Source: Gammaproteobacteria bacterium (GTDB lineage Bacteria; Pseudomonadota; Gammaproteobacteria; Acidiferrobacterales; Acidiferrobacteraceae). Taken from it: DNA of 5,395 nt. Below are positions 5,204 through 5,395 of the stretch, in pieces. The notes beneath the pieces were generated by a model that had not been told where the DNA came from, ran no database searches, and was given only the letters and a program-made list of their open reading frames with translations. The first letter of the stretch is position 1, and the number at the start of each line of letters is the position of its first letter. Made by a program: the position numbers and the translations under genes. The stretch is from assembly GCA_028064935.1 (NCBI GenBank), contig JAPTWT010000172.1, forward strand, positions 1 through 5,395, written 5' to 3'.

Positions 5204-5231
5204 GCGCGGGACAGCGATGGCTATCCCGCGC
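5204..5231. terminator. G/C-rich stem-loop, possible terminator of the right-edge gene
   Basis: GCGCGGGA (5204-5211) and TCCCGCGC (5224-5231) form a perfect 8-pair stem with a 12-base loop. It begins 13 bases after the stop of the minus-strand gene at the right edge, where a terminator would be expected. However, no U-run follows on either strand, so intrinsic termination is not established. The rest of 5129-5243 shows nothing I can assign. Confidence 0.35.
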
Positions 5232-5243
5232 GGGGTGGTTATC

Positions 5244-5395
5244 TCAGAAGGGCTCTTTCTGCGCTTGAGGGGGATAGTGCCGGGAGTGGCTTATTTGTCG
5301 CCCATAACGGCTTTCCATCAGGCTGGACAATGCCGTGACGAACTGACTCAGGGCCGCCGCCGCTTCATCGGAGAGATCCGGCGGGAACAGCAGCG
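5244..5395 (-). CDS. C-terminal end of a small hypothetical protein, N-terminus outside the window
   Basis: An open frame of 49 codons enters from the right edge on the minus strand and stops at TGA (5244-5246). The readable part is LLFPPDLSDEAAAALSQF, a helical segment (VTALSSLMESRYGRQ), and a tail ending in QAQKEPF. The DLSDEAA...LSQF...ALSSLMESRYG pattern is helical, with a polar, proline-containing tail. It resembles small proteins of unknown function I associate loosely with mobile DNA, but I cannot name the family. The in-frame composition and a G/C-rich hairpin just beyond the stop favour a real gene over the overlapping plus-strand frame. The start and ribosome binding site cannot be seen. 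Confidence 0.5.
   Translation of the reverse strand, partial: LLFPPDLSDEAAAALSQFVTALSSLMESRYGRQISHSRHYPPQAQKEPF

Noticed and set aside
5130..5227. Recurring TTATCCC/CTATCCC motif (5130, 5164, 5221)
   Set aside because: Uneven spacing, short motif and no shared flanks; not a repeat array, iteron set or CRISPR.
5144..5338. Plus-strand 64-residue frame near the right edge
   Set aside because: No ribosome binding site; it spans the stem-loop and overlaps the more protein-like minus-strand frame.

Overview
This window looks like the accessory DNA of a proteobacterium. It holds part of an integron gene-cassette array followed by a decayed group II intron and a large regulator/nuclease-like gene. 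The proteobacterial guess rests on the attC-type recombination sites, strong AGGAG ribosome binding sites and the type of intron. Nothing here fixes the genus. No integrase gene, attI site, rRNA, tRNA or CRISPR array is visible.

Left part (1-2691, all minus strand): four consecutive small genes read right to left: a 101-residue protein of unknown function (2386-2691), a PD-(D/E)XK nuclease-like protein (1402-2247), a second nuclease-like protein with an ExD active-site pattern (718-1329), and an unrecognised protein that runs off the left edge (1-560). Three imperfect inverted-repeat sites with attC architecture separate them. These have core boxes of the GTTRRRY / RYYYAAC type, extra-helical bases and an inner hairpin. 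Genes start just after the R' box, and two stop codons lie inside or against the R'' box. This is the usual layout of integron cassettes. On this reading the integrase/attI platform lies to the right of the window's left half, outside what is seen or already lost.

Middle (2746-3515, minus strand): remnant of a group II intron. It has a GTGCG 5' end, a domain I-like structured 5' part, and the first codons of the reverse transcriptase/maturase ORF. A large internal deletion removes the catalytic RT core, including YADD. After it come the thumb and maturase (domain X) segments with at least two frameshifts, then a well-formed domain V, a domain VI-like segment and a CCCGAT 3' end. It cannot make its own protein but may keep a folded catalytic RNA core.

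Right part (3516-5395): a plus-strand gene (3561-5048) for a 495-residue protein with an N-terminal XRE-type helix-turn-helix and a central HNH_5-like zinc/nuclease module. It is followed by a 195-base gap with weak attC-like remnants and a stem-loop. The C-terminal end of a small minus-strand gene enters from the right edge.

Taken together, three of the five more or less complete or readable proteins carry nuclease-like signatures (two PD-(D/E)XK folds, one HTH-HNH). This makes the segment a plausible mobile defence or DNA-processing cluster. That functional reading is inference; the cassette structure and the intron relic are seen directly.
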